Positions 11,231 through 21,164 of a stretch of 64,000 nucleotides of DNA are shown in pieces. Positions within the stretch are counted from its first letter, which is position 1. The number at the start of each line of letters is the position of its first letter. The notes below the pieces were generated by a model that searched no databases, had not been told where the DNA came from, and saw only the letters and a list, made by a program, of their open reading frames with translations. The translations under genes were made by a program, and so were the position numbers. The DNA is from Pseudomonadota bacterium (GTDB lineage Bacteria; Pseudomonadota; Gammaproteobacteria; Steroidobacterales; Woeseiaceae): the NCBI GenBank assembly GCA_022563195.1, contig JADFNV010000008.1, forward strand, positions 1 to 64,000. Reading direction: 5' to 3'.

Positions 11231-12406
11231 ATGTTGATACCGTTTTTCTTTTTGCTTCGTGACGGCGGTATTAGAACGTCGATTACCGAGCTATTGATGT
11301 TGCTCGAGGCGATGAAGAGCGGGCTTGCAGAACAAAGTGTCGAAGATTTCTACTACCTGTCACGCGCCTGCCTCGTGAAGGATGAGGCGCACATCGATCG
11401 TTTCGACCGCATCTTTGCGGTGTATTTCAAAGGTGTGGAAGACTCGCTGGGCGACCTGATGCAGGATGTTCCTGAAGAATGGCTCAGGCTGCAGGCAGAG
11501 CTAATGCTCACAGAGGAGGAGCGCGCGCAGATTGAGGCTTTGGGCGGCTTCGAGGAGTTGATGAAAGCACTCCAGGCGCGCCTGGATGAGCAAGATGAAC
11601 GCCACGAGGGCGGTAGCCGATGGATTGGTACGGCCGGCACGTCGCCGTTTGGTGCATATGGCTACAATCCGGAGGGTGTGCGAATTGGCCAGCCGGGATC
11701 GCGTAATCGCCGTGCCGTCAAAGTCTGGGATCGTCGCGAATACCGCAATCTCGATGACTCGGTCGAACTCGGCACGCGCAATATCAAGGTCGCCTTGCGG
11801 CGGTTGCGCAGGTTTGCTCGCGAAGGTGCTGCCGACGAGCTTGATCTTGTCGATACGATAGACAAGACGGCGCGCAACGCCGGGTTCCTGGACATCCGCA
11901 TGGTCCCCGAGCGGCACAATGCCATCAAAGTACTGTTATTTTTGGATATTGGTGGCTCAATGGACGATCACGTGCGCGTCTGCGAGGAGCTCTTTTCTGC
12001 TGCGCGTAGTGAATTCAAACATCTTGAGTACTTCTATTTTCACAACTTCGTCTATGAAAGCGTATGGAAAGACAATCGACGCCGACATGCCGAACGTATA
12101 CCGACGCTTGATATTACTCACAGGTACGGTAGCGACTACAAACTGATATTTGTTGGCGACGCGACGATGAGTCCGTATGAGATCGTATACGCGGGTGGCA
12201 GCATCGAGCACTGGAACGAGGAGCCCGGCGCCGTTTGGATTAAGCGTTTGTTGAAAACCTATTCAAAGGCGATATGGCTTAATCCCGAACCCAGGCAGCG
12301 CTGGGATTACACGCCGTCGGTGAAAATCGCGCGTGACATCATGGGTCATCGAATGTATCCGTTGACGATCGCAGGCCTCGACGATGGCATCAAGGCTTTA
12401 CGCTAG
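11231..12406 (+). CDS. VWA domain-containing CoxE-like protein
   Basis: C-terminal VWA-like segment with MIDAS-like LFLDIGGSMDDHVRVCEELFSAARSEFKHLEYFYFHN; adjacent to a MoxR ATPase. Confidence 0.85.
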   Translation: MLIPFFFLLRDGGIRTSITELLMLLEAMKSGLAEQSVEDFYYLSRACLVKDEAHIDRFDRIFAVYFKGVEDSLGDLMQDVPEEWLRLQAELMLTEEERAQIEALGGFEELMKALQARLDEQDERHEGGSRWIGTAGTSPFGAYGYNPEGVRIGQPGSRNRRAVKVWDRREYRNLDDSVELGTRNIKVALRRLRRFAREGAADELDLVDTIDKTARNAGFLDIRMVPERHNAIKVLLFLDIGGSMDDHVRVCEELFSAARSEFKHLEYFYFHNFVYESVWKDNRRRHAERIPTLDITHRYGSDYKLIFVGDATMSPYEIVYAGGSIEHWNEEPGAVWIKRLLKTYSKAIWLNPEPRQRWDYTPSVKIARDIMGHRMYPLTIAGLDDGIKALR

Positions 12407-12440
12407 CGTGAAAGCCACAAGTGTTTGACCATACAAGCTG

Positions 12441-12977
12441 TTATTTGCCGGCACCGAGGTCTTTGAGATCCGCGAGTACTTGCGCCGAGTGCGTGGCGGG
12501 CTGCACTTTTTCATAATGTTTGGCGATCTTGCCCTCGGGATCGATCAAAAATGTCTGCCGTTTGGCAAATCTCATGCCCAGCCTTCTTGTTTTGACGCCG
12601 TATGCATCTGCTGCCTGGCCGTCAGTGTCGGCCAGCAATGGAAAGGGGAGGCTATGGTGTTCCGCAAATTTCTGATGTGACTCGACGTCATCAAAACTAA
12701 CGCCGAGAATCTGTGCATTGATCTTGTTGAACTCGAGAATGTTGTCGCGGAATTCGCAAGCTTCGGTGATGCAACCGGGCGTCTCATCCTTTGGGTAGAA
12801 ATACAACACAACCCATCTGTCGCGGTAGTCTTCAAGTGAATGTAGCTGACCGGTCTGATCGGGTAGTTCGAACTCCGGAGCGTCTTGTCCGATTACAATC
12901 GGCCCGGCAGCAAGAGCGAAAAGGCTGACAGCAAAGATCGAGAACATCAGAAAAATAGTCGATTTTCGTAGCATCAT
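12441..12977 (-). CDS. BCP-type peroxiredoxin with N-terminal signal or anchor
   Basis: APEFELPDQTGQLHSLEDYRDRWVVLYFYPKDETPGCITEACEFRDN; hydrophobic N-terminus MMLRKSTIFLMFSIFAVSLFALAAG. Confidence 0.9.
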   Translation of the reverse strand: MMLRKSTIFLMFSIFAVSLFALAAGPIVIGQDAPEFELPDQTGQLHSLEDYRDRWVVLYFYPKDETPGCITEACEFRDNILEFNKINAQILGVSFDDVESHQKFAEHHSLPFPLLADTDGQAADAYGVKTRRLGMRFAKRQTFLIDPEGKIAKHYEKVQPATHSAQVLADLKDLGAGK

Positions 12978-13096
12978 TGGGCCATATCTGTTTTGAACGG
13001 TTGTATATCCGGACGGGATCAAGGCGCGCTGTGCAATGGCCGATACTATAATACGATTATGTTCGAAGCGGGCACTAATTCGCATTTGATCGCACT

Positions 13097-14317
13097 ATGA
13101 GAAAGGCAGAGATGCAAAGCAAAAAGACTGCGCTGGTCTTGCCCGGCGGCGGTGCGCGCGGCGCATTTCAGGTTGGCATTCTCAAGGCGCTGGCCGAGCT
13201 GCTGCCCAAAGGCTCTGCCATTCCATTTGCCGTAGTGAGCGGAACATCGGCAGGGGCAATCAATGCAATTGTCCTCGCGAACAAGGCGCGGCGCTTTAAA
13301 ATCGCAGTGGCCGAACTCGTGCGGGTTTGGGCTAACTTTCGGTGCCACCAGGTGTATCGTACTGACAACCTGACGATGTTGAAGAGCAGCCTGCACTGGA
13401 TGGGCGCAATCGTGTTTGGCGGGTTTCTCGTAGGAATGCCGAAGTCGCTGCTCGATAATGCGCCTTTGCGTGCATTGCTGAGCCGCAATGTTCGCTTCCC
13501 GCGGATACAGGACGGCATTGACGACGGTTTCCTCGAGGCTGTGACCATAACGGCGGCTGGTTATGCGTCGGCACGCTCGACGTCATTTTTCCAGGCAGCG
13601 GCAGGTCGACATGGCTGGTCTCGCACTCGTCGCGTCGGGGTGCGTGGCGATCTGAATCTGGATCATCTGATGGCGAGTATCGCAGTGCCCATGATATTTC
13701 CTCCAGTGCAGATCAATGGCGAGTATTTTGGTGATGGCGCTATGCGCCAGGCAACGCCACTCAGCCCGGCCATTCATCTCGGGGCGGACAGGATCCTCGT
13801 GCTTGGCATAAGAGACGAGACTGCCGACAAGGCTCCAACACTCGAGAATCCACAGGAAATTCCGAGCTTCGCGCAGATTGCCGGCTATATGCTCGATACC
13901 TTGTTCATGGACGGACTGTATACGGACCTCGAACGCATGACGCGCATCAACCAAATAATCGATTCGGTCGATACAGAGCATCGAAAAGGGTCACTGGTCC
14001 GCATGCGCGCGATTGATACAATGCTGATTGTCCCTAGCAAGGACTTGCGCGATATCGCTCACAAACATCGAAAACAACTGCCGTTCGCGATACGCGGTCT
14101 GTTGCGTGGCATTGGCGGTAACCGCGGAGGCGAGAGTCGATTACTGAGTTTCCTGTTGTTCGAACAGGCGTATACACGGGAGCTGATCCAACTTGGCTAC
14201 CACGATGCGATGAAGGTCAAGGATGAGCTGCTGGCTTTCGTAACGGGCGCCGATGTACCGCGCCTTTTCGCGCCTGACTGGATCCAGCGAGATTTAGGCC
14301 AGTTTCACGGCGAATAA
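13097..14317 (+). CDS. patatin-like phospholipase family protein
   Basis: ALVLPGGGARGAFQVGILKAL oxyanion motif, GTSAG nucleophile elbow, FGDGAMRQ. Confidence 0.93.
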   Translation: MRKAEMQSKKTALVLPGGGARGAFQVGILKALAELLPKGSAIPFAVVSGTSAGAINAIVLANKARRFKIAVAELVRVWANFRCHQVYRTDNLTMLKSSLHWMGAIVFGGFLVGMPKSLLDNAPLRALLSRNVRFPRIQDGIDDGFLEAVTITAAGYASARSTSFFQAAAGRHGWSRTRRVGVRGDLNLDHLMASIAVPMIFPPVQINGEYFGDGAMRQATPLSPAIHLGADRILVLGIRDETADKAPTLENPQEIPSFAQIAGYMLDTLFMDGLYTDLERMTRINQIIDSVDTEHRKGSLVRMRAIDTMLIVPSKDLRDIAHKHRKQLPFAIRGLLRGIGGNRGGESRLLSFLLFEQAYTRELIQLGYHDAMKVKDELLAFVTGADVPRLFAPDWIQRDLGQFHGE

Positions 14318-14356
14318 GAACATTAGCAGGAGCGCCCCATGGGCTCTGGCCCGCTA

Positions 14357-15709
14357 CTACAGCAACAGGAAAGCCGCGCCGAGCCCGAGAAATGCCGCAT
14401 AACCAACAACGTCCGTCACGGTCGTTAGCACGACACCCCCGGCCAATGCCGGGTCGATTCGCAATCGACGCAAAGTCATCGGAATGATGAATCCTGCAAG
14501 CGGTGCAACGAACAGGCTAATAATCATCGCCGCCCCGATGACGCCGCCAATACGCCAGTTGCCGAACCAAAGGAATGTGAAAGTCGCGACAACAACGGAC
14601 CAGCCGAGTCCGTTGAGCAATCCTACGAGCAATTCCTTGCGCAATATTCGCTTTGCATTGGTGTGATCGATTTGCCCGAGGGCGAGTGCCCGCGTGATGA
14701 TAATCAACGACTGGCTGCCGGCGACTCCAGCCATGCTGGGTACAACCGGCATCAGCACGGCGAGCAAGACGAAGTTGGCGAGTGTCGTCTGAAAAATGTC
14801 GACAACGGCTGCCGCGAGAAATGCCGTGCACAGATTGACGCCGAGCCAGAGCGCGCGACGCTTTGCACTCTTCATGACGGGCGCGAACATGTCGTCTTCC
14901 TCGTCCAGGCCTGCGGCACTCATCAAAGAGTGCTCAGCATCATCGCGGATTACATCGACAACGTCGTCTACCGTAATGCGGCCAACCACCCGGAATGCTT
15001 CATCAACGACAGGAGCCGACAACAAGTCGCGGTTTTCGAATTCCCAGACGACATCGGCAGACGATGTATGTGCAGGAATGGGCATCACGTCGGTGGACAT
15101 GGCGCTCGAGACAAGAGTATCGGGATCGTTTGAAAGCAAACGCGACAAGTACAAGGAGCCGACGTGCTCGTTATTACGATTGACAACATAGATCGAGTCG
15201 GTGCCATCTGATATATCACCGCGGACGCGCAGGTAACGACAGACGACTTCGAGCGTGACATCCGGACGGACGGTCACGATGTCGACGTTCATCAGGCCGC
15301 CGGCGCTGTCCTCATCATAGGCGAGAACCTGCCGTAGCCGCTCCTCGTCTTGTTGGTCAAGTGATTGCAGTACCTGTTGGGTGACGGTTTCGGGCAAGTC
15401 GGCCAACAGGTCGGCGAGATCGTCAAGCTCCATGCCTTCAGTCGCGGCGATGAGTTCTTCGGTCTGCATGCCCTTGATCAGGCCATCACGAACCTCTTCG
15501 GCTACATCGACGAGGACATCGCCCTCATCATCGGAATCGACCATTTCCCAAAGAACCGCACGCTCGCGCAATGGCACGGATTCGAGCAGGCGAGCGATTT
15601 CGGCCGGGTGGAGGCTATGCAGCATCTGGCGTGCGGCGCGCAGACGGCCACTGTCGAGCTGCTCGCGCAACAGCTGCAGGCTGGCCTGAGTATGCTCTCT
15701 CGCTTCCAT
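14357..15709 (-). CDS. mgtE: magnesium transporter MgtE
   Basis: N-domain HPAEIARLLESVPLRERAVLWEMV, CBS pair, C-terminal TM domain VVPSMAGVAGSQSLIIITRALALG. Confidence 0.95.
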   Translation of the reverse strand: MEAREHTQASLQLLREQLDSGRLRAARQMLHSLHPAEIARLLESVPLRERAVLWEMVDSDDEGDVLVDVAEEVRDGLIKGMQTEELIAATEGMELDDLADLLADLPETVTQQVLQSLDQQDEERLRQVLAYDEDSAGGLMNVDIVTVRPDVTLEVVCRYLRVRGDISDGTDSIYVVNRNNEHVGSLYLSRLLSNDPDTLVSSAMSTDVMPIPAHTSSADVVWEFENRDLLSAPVVDEAFRVVGRITVDDVVDVIRDDAEHSLMSAAGLDEEDDMFAPVMKSAKRRALWLGVNLCTAFLAAAVVDIFQTTLANFVLLAVLMPVVPSMAGVAGSQSLIIITRALALGQIDHTNAKRILRKELLVGLLNGLGWSVVVATFTFLWFGNWRIGGVIGAAMIISLFVAPLAGFIIPMTLRRLRIDPALAGGVVLTTVTDVVGYAAFLGLGAAFLLL

Positions 15710-15745
15710 GGATCCGCCCTTTTTGAGTAGGCGGAGTTTAACTTA

Positions 15746-15828
15746 ATTGGTATTTGGGGACAGTTTACTAATTAGCAGAATCCGTATACCAGACCCTGCT
15801 AATTAGTAAACTGTCCCCAAATACCAAT
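15746..15828. repeat. Perfect 33-bp inverted repeat with 17-nt loop between mgtE and rapZ
   Basis: ATTGGTATTTGGGGACAGTTTACTAATTAGCAG (15746-15778) and its exact reverse complement at 15796-15828. Confidence 0.95.
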
Positions 15829-16715
15829 CAGGCGTTGATCGTGGAATCGCCGAGTTCGTTGTGGCGTGTCAGAACCGGGTCATGTTCCTTGCGCAGCGCC
15901 AGGGCGAGCTTATCGGTCATGTACACAGAGCGATGCTGGCCACCAGTGCAACCTATCGCAACAGTCAGATAGCTACGGTGCACTTCATCGTACTCAGGAA
16001 TCCAACGATTCAGGAAGGCGAGAATATCGTCATACATCGCGATGAAAGTCGGTTGCGCATCGAGAAAATCGGTCACTTCTTTGTCTTGGCCCGTGAGTCC
16101 TCGTAACTCGACAGTCCAGTACGGATTGGGTAAACATCGCAGATCAAAAACGAAGTCTGCGTCGGCCGGAATGCCGTTCTTGAAACCGAAGGACTCGACG
16201 AGAACCGAAAGCACATTTGCCTTGCGGCGATCCACTCGTTCGCGTATTGCGTCTGCAAGTTCGTAAACGCTGGTGCGCGACGTGTCGATGATCAGGTCGG
16301 CCGAATTAATGACTTCCGAGAGCATGGCTCGCTCGTTCGCGATTGCAGCACGCAGCGCAGTTCCGTGCTCGGCGAGTGGGTGCCGACGGCGCGATTCGCC
16401 GAATCGCTTCAGCAACACATCATCGTCAGCCTGGAGCACCAACAACTCTGTCTGAATGTCCTGCTTGCGAAGCTCTTCGATCAGCCTAGGCAGCGCCTCG
16501 AGGTCCTTGCGCCGGTTACGCGCATCGACGCCAACGGCGAGCATTTGCGTGGATTGATCATTGCCGGAGGTCACCTCCGCGACGACCGATTTCAATAGTG
16601 CGGCCGGCATGTTGTCAATACAGTAGTAGCCCAGGTCTTCGAGTACGTGAAGCGCAACTGTCTTGCCGGATCCGGACAGTCCGCTGACGATAATTAGGCG
16701 CATATCATCGGGCAT
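15828..16715 (-). CDS. rapZ: RNase adapter protein RapZ
   Basis: RLIIVSGLSGSGKTVALHVLEDLGYYCIDNMPAALL; C-terminal IGCTGGQHRSVYMTDKLA. Confidence 0.96.
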   Translation of the reverse strand: MPDDMRLIIVSGLSGSGKTVALHVLEDLGYYCIDNMPAALLKSVVAEVTSGNDQSTQMLAVGVDARNRRKDLEALPRLIEELRKQDIQTELLVLQADDDVLLKRFGESRRRHPLAEHGTALRAAIANERAMLSEVINSADLIIDTSRTSVYELADAIRERVDRRKANVLSVLVESFGFKNGIPADADFVFDLRCLPNPYWTVELRGLTGQDKEVTDFLDAQPTFIAMYDDILAFLNRWIPEYDEVHRSYLTVAIGCTGGQHRSVYMTDKLALALRKEHDPVLTRHNELGDSTINA

Positions 16716-16745
16716 GAGTATTTCTCGTGCCGTTGGGATCCGTTG

Positions 16746-17240
16746 TCAGGACCCCTGAATTTCTTTTAAGTTGATTATGACGGTCGATACCGAGGCGTCA
16801 ATCAGGGAATCGTATAACTCGTTGCTGGAATTGGCTTCGCGCATTTTTTGACGCAGTTCAGAATCGCCGAGGAGATCCGCAATACTGCATATGTTGGCCT
16901 GGTGACTCTCATTCATCTCGGCTGGCACCATGAGCCCGAATACGATATCGACCGCTTCGTCATCGGGCGAATCAAAATCCACGGCGTCGCTGAGCTTGAT
17001 TAACGCTGCGACATTGGTGCGCAGGCCATCGACGCGGCAGTGTGGGAAAGCAACGCCTTGATTGAGGCTAGTGCAGCCGAGGCGTTCGCGCTCAATCAGG
17101 CCCTCAAAAACATCCTCACTGGAGACACCAGGGCTGGAGCGAACCAGCAGTTCGCTCATTATTTCGAGACAGTGTTTCTTGCTGCGAGCATGTGCGTTAC
17201 ACAACACACTGTCGGGCTTAATGATTTCTTCGAGCAACAT
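16746..17240 (-). CDS. ptsN: PTS IIA-like nitrogen regulatory protein PtsN
   Basis: LIERERLGCTSLNQGVAFPHCRVDGL EIIA motif; position between hpf and rapZ. Confidence 0.93.
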   Translation of the reverse strand: MLLEEIIKPDSVLCNAHARSKKHCLEIMSELLVRSSPGVSSEDVFEGLIERERLGCTSLNQGVAFPHCRVDGLRTNVAALIKLSDAVDFDSPDDEAVDIVFGLMVPAEMNESHQANICSIADLLGDSELRQKMREANSSNELYDSLIDASVSTVIINLKEIQGS

Positions 17241-17269
17241 TTGTTTTTGTTATTTAGTATGCCGGAACG

Positions 17270-17295
17270 CCCGTGCGGCCGCCCAGCCGCACGGG
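17270..17295 (-). promoter_or_regulatory. Strong intergenic hairpin between hpf and ptsN
   Basis: CCCGTGCGGC-CGCCCA-GCCGCACGGG, 10-bp perfect stem, no U-tract. Confidence 0.7.
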
Positions 17296-17307
17296 TCGAA
17301 TGCGAGG

Positions 17308-17628
17308 TTAGACGAATTTTCTCTTGCGAGATTCTCTTGCATGGTGATCGACCAGCTTTTCCTTGTGTTTTCTTACACGCCGATCGAGTTTGTCAACCAA
17401 GCCATCGATTGCTGCGTACATGTCTTCTTCGGTGGCGTCTGCGTAAATCGTACCACCATTTACGTTAATTGTGGCTTCGGCTTTATGCCGAAGTTTTTCA
17501 ACTGTGAGGATGAAGTTCATGTCTGATACCAGATCAAAATGTCGTTCGATCTTTTCGATCCTGGTTTCGACATAACCTCTGAGTGAATCGGTTACCTCTA
17601 AGTGATGGCCTGAAACGTTCAGCTGCAT
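17308..17628 (-). CDS. hpf: ribosome hibernation promoting factor
   Basis: MQLNVSGHHLEVTDSLRGYVETRIEKIERHFD; start at internal ATG 17628 of ORF 17308..17721. Confidence 0.94.
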   Translation of the reverse strand: MQLNVSGHHLEVTDSLRGYVETRIEKIERHFDLVSDMNFILTVEKLRHKAEATINVNGGTIYADATEEDMYAAIDGLVDKLDRRVRKHKEKLVDHHARESRKRKFV

Positions 17629-17810
17629 AGTTATCTCCCATACATTAGTGTGTTGTATGGGCCCGGCCTTATCGCCCCCCAAAGATAACGGCCTGAGCTC
17701 ATGACGGGTTGACGAGTTCAAATTATCAGTGTTGCGCTCCTCTTTGGGTTGCGTTCGATGCTTATCTCAATTCTGGTATTTTCGTGCAAATTTTGCTTCC
17801 CTAGCCAAGC

Positions 17811-19202
17811 TCACGCGGGCCGTTTCCTGCGCTCGCTCGATGATTCAATATTCATTGACTCACGGTACTTCGCGACCGTTCGTCTCGCAACTGATATTCC
17901 CTGTTCCGCGAGCAGACTGGCAATTTTGCTATCACTTAATGGTTTGACCGGGTTCTCGTCACCCACCAGTTTGCGAATTTTCGCGCGGACCGACGTCGAT
18001 GACTGGTCTTCTCCGCCTACGGATGACAGGTGAGACGAGAAGAAGTACTTAAATTCGAAAATGCCTCGTGGCGTATGCATGTACTTATTGGTGGTCACAC
18101 GAGAAATCGTTGACTCGTGCATGCCAATTTCCTCGGCAATATCTCGCAGGACCATGGGTTTCATCGCCTCATCGCCTTGTTCGAGAAAATCTGTTTGGCG
18201 AAACACAATGCTGGTTGCGACCTTCATCAATGTTTCGTTGCGAATTTCCAGGCTGCGAATTAACCACCGCGCCTCTTGGAGTTGCGTACGCAACACGGCG
18301 TGATCGCCGCTACCACGCAGCAGGCGAGCATATTGCTGGTTGACAGACAAGCGTGGTATGCCCGTCTGGCTGATCTCAATCTGCCAGCGACCATCAACCT
18401 TGCGCACAAAAACATCGGGTATGACATATTGGGCGGCGGCCGGGCTAACGGCCAGACCTGGCTTCGGGTGGCAGCCCTTGACGAGGGCGAGCGCCTCATG
18501 CAGGTCTTCTTCGGATGCTCGCAAGCTACGACGCAACTCCCCGTAATCACGACTACCGACCAGGTCGAGATAACTTGCCGCCATGTCGATCGCAAGTTGT
18601 AGCCCCGGTGTCGCCGCGTCGAGTTGTTTGAGCTGCAAGATGATGCACTCTGAAATCGTACGAGCACTGACACCGACAGGATCCAGGCACTGAACTTTCG
18701 TCAGCGTTTCTTCAATTTCCTCGGCCGAGATCTCGGATTGCCTGTCCAGACTCTCAGCGATTTCATCGAGGTTCGCGCTGAGGTAACCGTCATCATTAAT
18801 TGAGTCAATAATCGCCTCACCGATGATGGTCTGCCGGGGCGTGAAGTCTTCCATCTCAAGCTGCCAGAGCAGGTGTTCGCGAAGAGTCTGTCCCGACTCG
18901 TCTGCGAATTCAGAGACGGGCCGGCCTTCACCGTTCCAGCCGCCATCCTGGATGCGCGATGAAGCGTTGATCTGCCAACTGTCTTCGGCCCGAATGGTTG
19001 CGATCTCGGCCGTGGTCTCGGCGCTCGTCTGCGGGACGTCAGGCAAGTCCTCCATTTCGAGCATGATGTTTTCTTCGAGGGCATCCTGAATCTGCGCGTT
19101 GAGATCCAGAATAGGCAGTTGCAAAAGCCGAATGGCTTGCTGCAGCTGCGGGGTCATCGTCAGCGTTTGTCCAAGTCTTAACTGCAGCGTTTGTTTCAAC
19201 AT
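17811..19202 (-). CDS. rpoN: RNA polymerase sigma-54 factor
   Basis: MLKQTLQLRLGQTLTMTPQLQQAIRLLQL; RpoN box ARRTVAKYRE. Confidence 0.97.
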   Translation of the reverse strand: MLKQTLQLRLGQTLTMTPQLQQAIRLLQLPILDLNAQIQDALEENIMLEMEDLPDVPQTSAETTAEIATIRAEDSWQINASSRIQDGGWNGEGRPVSEFADESGQTLREHLLWQLEMEDFTPRQTIIGEAIIDSINDDGYLSANLDEIAESLDRQSEISAEEIEETLTKVQCLDPVGVSARTISECIILQLKQLDAATPGLQLAIDMAASYLDLVGSRDYGELRRSLRASEEDLHEALALVKGCHPKPGLAVSPAAAQYVIPDVFVRKVDGRWQIEISQTGIPRLSVNQQYARLLRGSGDHAVLRTQLQEARWLIRSLEIRNETLMKVATSIVFRQTDFLEQGDEAMKPMVLRDIAEEIGMHESTISRVTTNKYMHTPRGIFEFKYFFSSHLSSVGGEDQSSTSVRAKIRKLVGDENPVKPLSDSKIASLLAEQGISVARRTVAKYRESMNIESSSERRKRPA

Positions 19203-19211
19203 GGAATATTT

Positions 19212-19937
19212 CTAAAGCTTGAACTCCTGTCCGAGATATACCTCTCGTACATGATGGTTTTCGAGGATGTCCTCTGGCGAGCCCGATGCGATCAGGCTGC
19301 CGTCACTCAGTATATAGGCTCTGCTGCAAATTCCGAGTGTTTCTCGCACATTATGGTCAGTAATCAATACTCCGATATCCCGTTCACACAAGTGTTTGAT
19401 AATGCGTTGAATATCCAGCACCGAAATCGGGTCGACACCAGCGAACGGCTCGTCCAGCAAAATGAAAAGCGGGTTTGCTGCCAGAGCCCGGGCGATCTCC
19501 ACACGTCGCCGTTCTCCGCCCGACAGGCTAATGCCGAGACTGGTCCGAACATGACCGACATGCAGTTCGTCAAGCAGGCTCTCAAGTTTCTCCTCGCGGC
19601 CGGCCTGATCGAGATCGTCGCGGATTTCGAGGATTGCGAGAATGTTTTGTTCGACGCTAAGCTTGCGAAAAATCGACGCTTCCTGTGGCAAATATCCCAG
19701 GCCGAGTTTCGCCCGACGGTGCATCGGCTGCGCGGTCAGATCCTTGCCGTCCAGCAGTATCGTGCCCTTGTCGGCCGAAATTAGACCGACGATCATATAG
19801 AAAGCCGTCGTTTTTCCAGCCCCGTTCGGGCCGAGCAGGCCGACTACTTCGCCGCTTTTTATCTCGAGAGAAAGGCTCTTGACGACTTTGCGGAGTTTAT
19901 AGCTCTTCGATATATCCTGGACACTAAGGATACTCAT
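19212..19937 (-). CDS. lptB: LPS export ABC transporter ATP-binding protein LptB
   Basis: [50 protein letters not shown]. Confidence 0.96.
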   Translation of the reverse strand: MSILSVQDISKSYKLRKVVKSLSLEIKSGEVVGLLGPNGAGKTTAFYMIVGLISADKGTILLDGKDLTAQPMHRRAKLGLGYLPQEASIFRKLSVEQNILAILEIRDDLDQAGREEKLESLLDELHVGHVRTSLGISLSGGERRRVEIARALAANPLFILLDEPFAGVDPISVLDIQRIIKHLCERDIGVLITDHNVRETLGICSRAYILSDGSLIASGSPEDILENHHVREVYLGQEFKL

Positions 19938-20587
19938 GGATTCCCGGTCTCGGTGTCCGCGCTATCGGCTGTGTCATCATCGACCGTGTCCGTAGCTGCG
20001 CCGGCACCGATTGCGCCTGATGGGGTATAGATAATCTTAACTTTCTCATCGCCGATTCCCGAGGACTGTGCATGGATGCGTTGTTCACGAATGTTGTAAA
20101 CGAGGAAACTCGAGGAAATTTGATTGCCGCCTTTGGTTATTGTTGCGTCGCCAGAAAATTCGACGACGCCGGTAACGAGGTCGTAGCTCAGTTTTTCCGC
20201 CCGCGCATAGGTGACTTCATCGCTGTCGGCTTGTCTGAATTCGAAAGTCGCTGGTGATCCGTAGATGGTTGCAAGGCGTAGCTGGTGGTCGGAAAATTGC
20301 AGGTCGGCTGAGTCACACTCGATGTGGCCGTCGTCGACATCAATGATGACATTACCCTCGAACCGCCAGACGCTGTCCTGAAAATCGAGCTTGCTGGCGC
20401 GCCCAATATCGGCCTCAACCCCGATGTTTCCCTGCGACAACCTGAGGCCGCGAAACATCAACATAGAACTTTTTCCGTCGTAGCTCGTCGAATCGGCGTC
20501 GAGCGAAATGGGCAGTCTCAGGTCAGAGCTCTGCGCCAACGCAAAGGTCGGCAACAACAACAGAATCGCCAGATAAGGTCGAATCAT
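19934..20587 (-). CDS. lptA: LPS transport periplasmic protein LptA
   Basis: Signal peptide [50 protein letters not shown] OstA-like fold; between lptC and lptB. Confidence 0.88.
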   Translation of the reverse strand: MIRPYLAILLLLPTFALAQSSDLRLPISLDADSTSYDGKSSMLMFRGLRLSQGNIGVEADIGRASKLDFQDSVWRFEGNVIIDVDDGHIECDSADLQFSDHQLRLATIYGSPATFEFRQADSDEVTYARAEKLSYDLVTGVVEFSGDATITKGGNQISSSFLVYNIREQRIHAQSSGIGDEKVKIIYTPSGAIGAGAATDTVDDDTADSADTETGNP

Positions 20588-20606
20588 CTTCGGAATTGGA
20601 GCGTGG

Positions 20607-21164
20607 CTACGGTACAAATTTCCCACTGACATTGGACTTGAGTTCGAGTCTGTTCTCTTTGAGTGATGCTAGCATGCCGGTCGCCGTGAGGCTGCGGGAA
20701 CCGATGCGAATTTGCACGCGTTCAGTCGTCTCAGCTACGTAGTTTTCGGGATCAAGTTCGAGATATTCAGTCCGAATTTCAGTTTCGTTGCCCGAAAACC
20801 CTTCATTGCTGACGGCTCTGACATGACCACGCAGCAGTACGCGACGCTCATCCTGATGAATTGTCGCGGTGTCGGCACTGATGACCCAGGGCACATCACT
20901 TTGCGGCGAGTACTTGATCGTAACGTTGGTAAACGAGATACGGTCATCGTCTTGTTGTTCGGCCTGTTCGGCCCAAATTTCATACAACAGCTTGCCATTG
21001 GCACCGGTGCCGAGGATACGGGCTGATTTCAGATAGTAACCACGATGCACCGTGTCGTGAGAAGCGACGTCAATATCATCGCTGCGGGTCTGGCGTGCCA
21101 GCAGCCAGCTTGCCAAGGCGCTTGCGATTAGCACGATGAAGACGACTGTGTGCCGCGCGCTCAC
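20607..21164 (-). CDS. lptC: LPS export protein LptC
   Basis: Single N-terminal TM, YYLKSARILGTGANGKLLYEIWAEQAEQ; syntenic with kdsC and lptA. Confidence 0.88.
   Translation of the reverse strand: MSARHTVVFIVLIASALASWLLARQTRSDDIDVASHDTVHRGYYLKSARILGTGANGKLLYEIWAEQAEQQDDDRISFTNVTIKYSPQSDVPWVISADTATIHQDERRVLLRGHVRAVSNEGFSGNETEIRTEYLELDPENYVAETTERVQIRIGSRSLTATGMLASLKENRLELKSNVSGKFVP

Noticed and set aside
14318-14356. GAGCGCCCCATGGGCTC hairpin between patatin and mgtE
   Set aside because: Short convergent-gene hairpin, plausibly an ordinary weak terminator; not distinctive.
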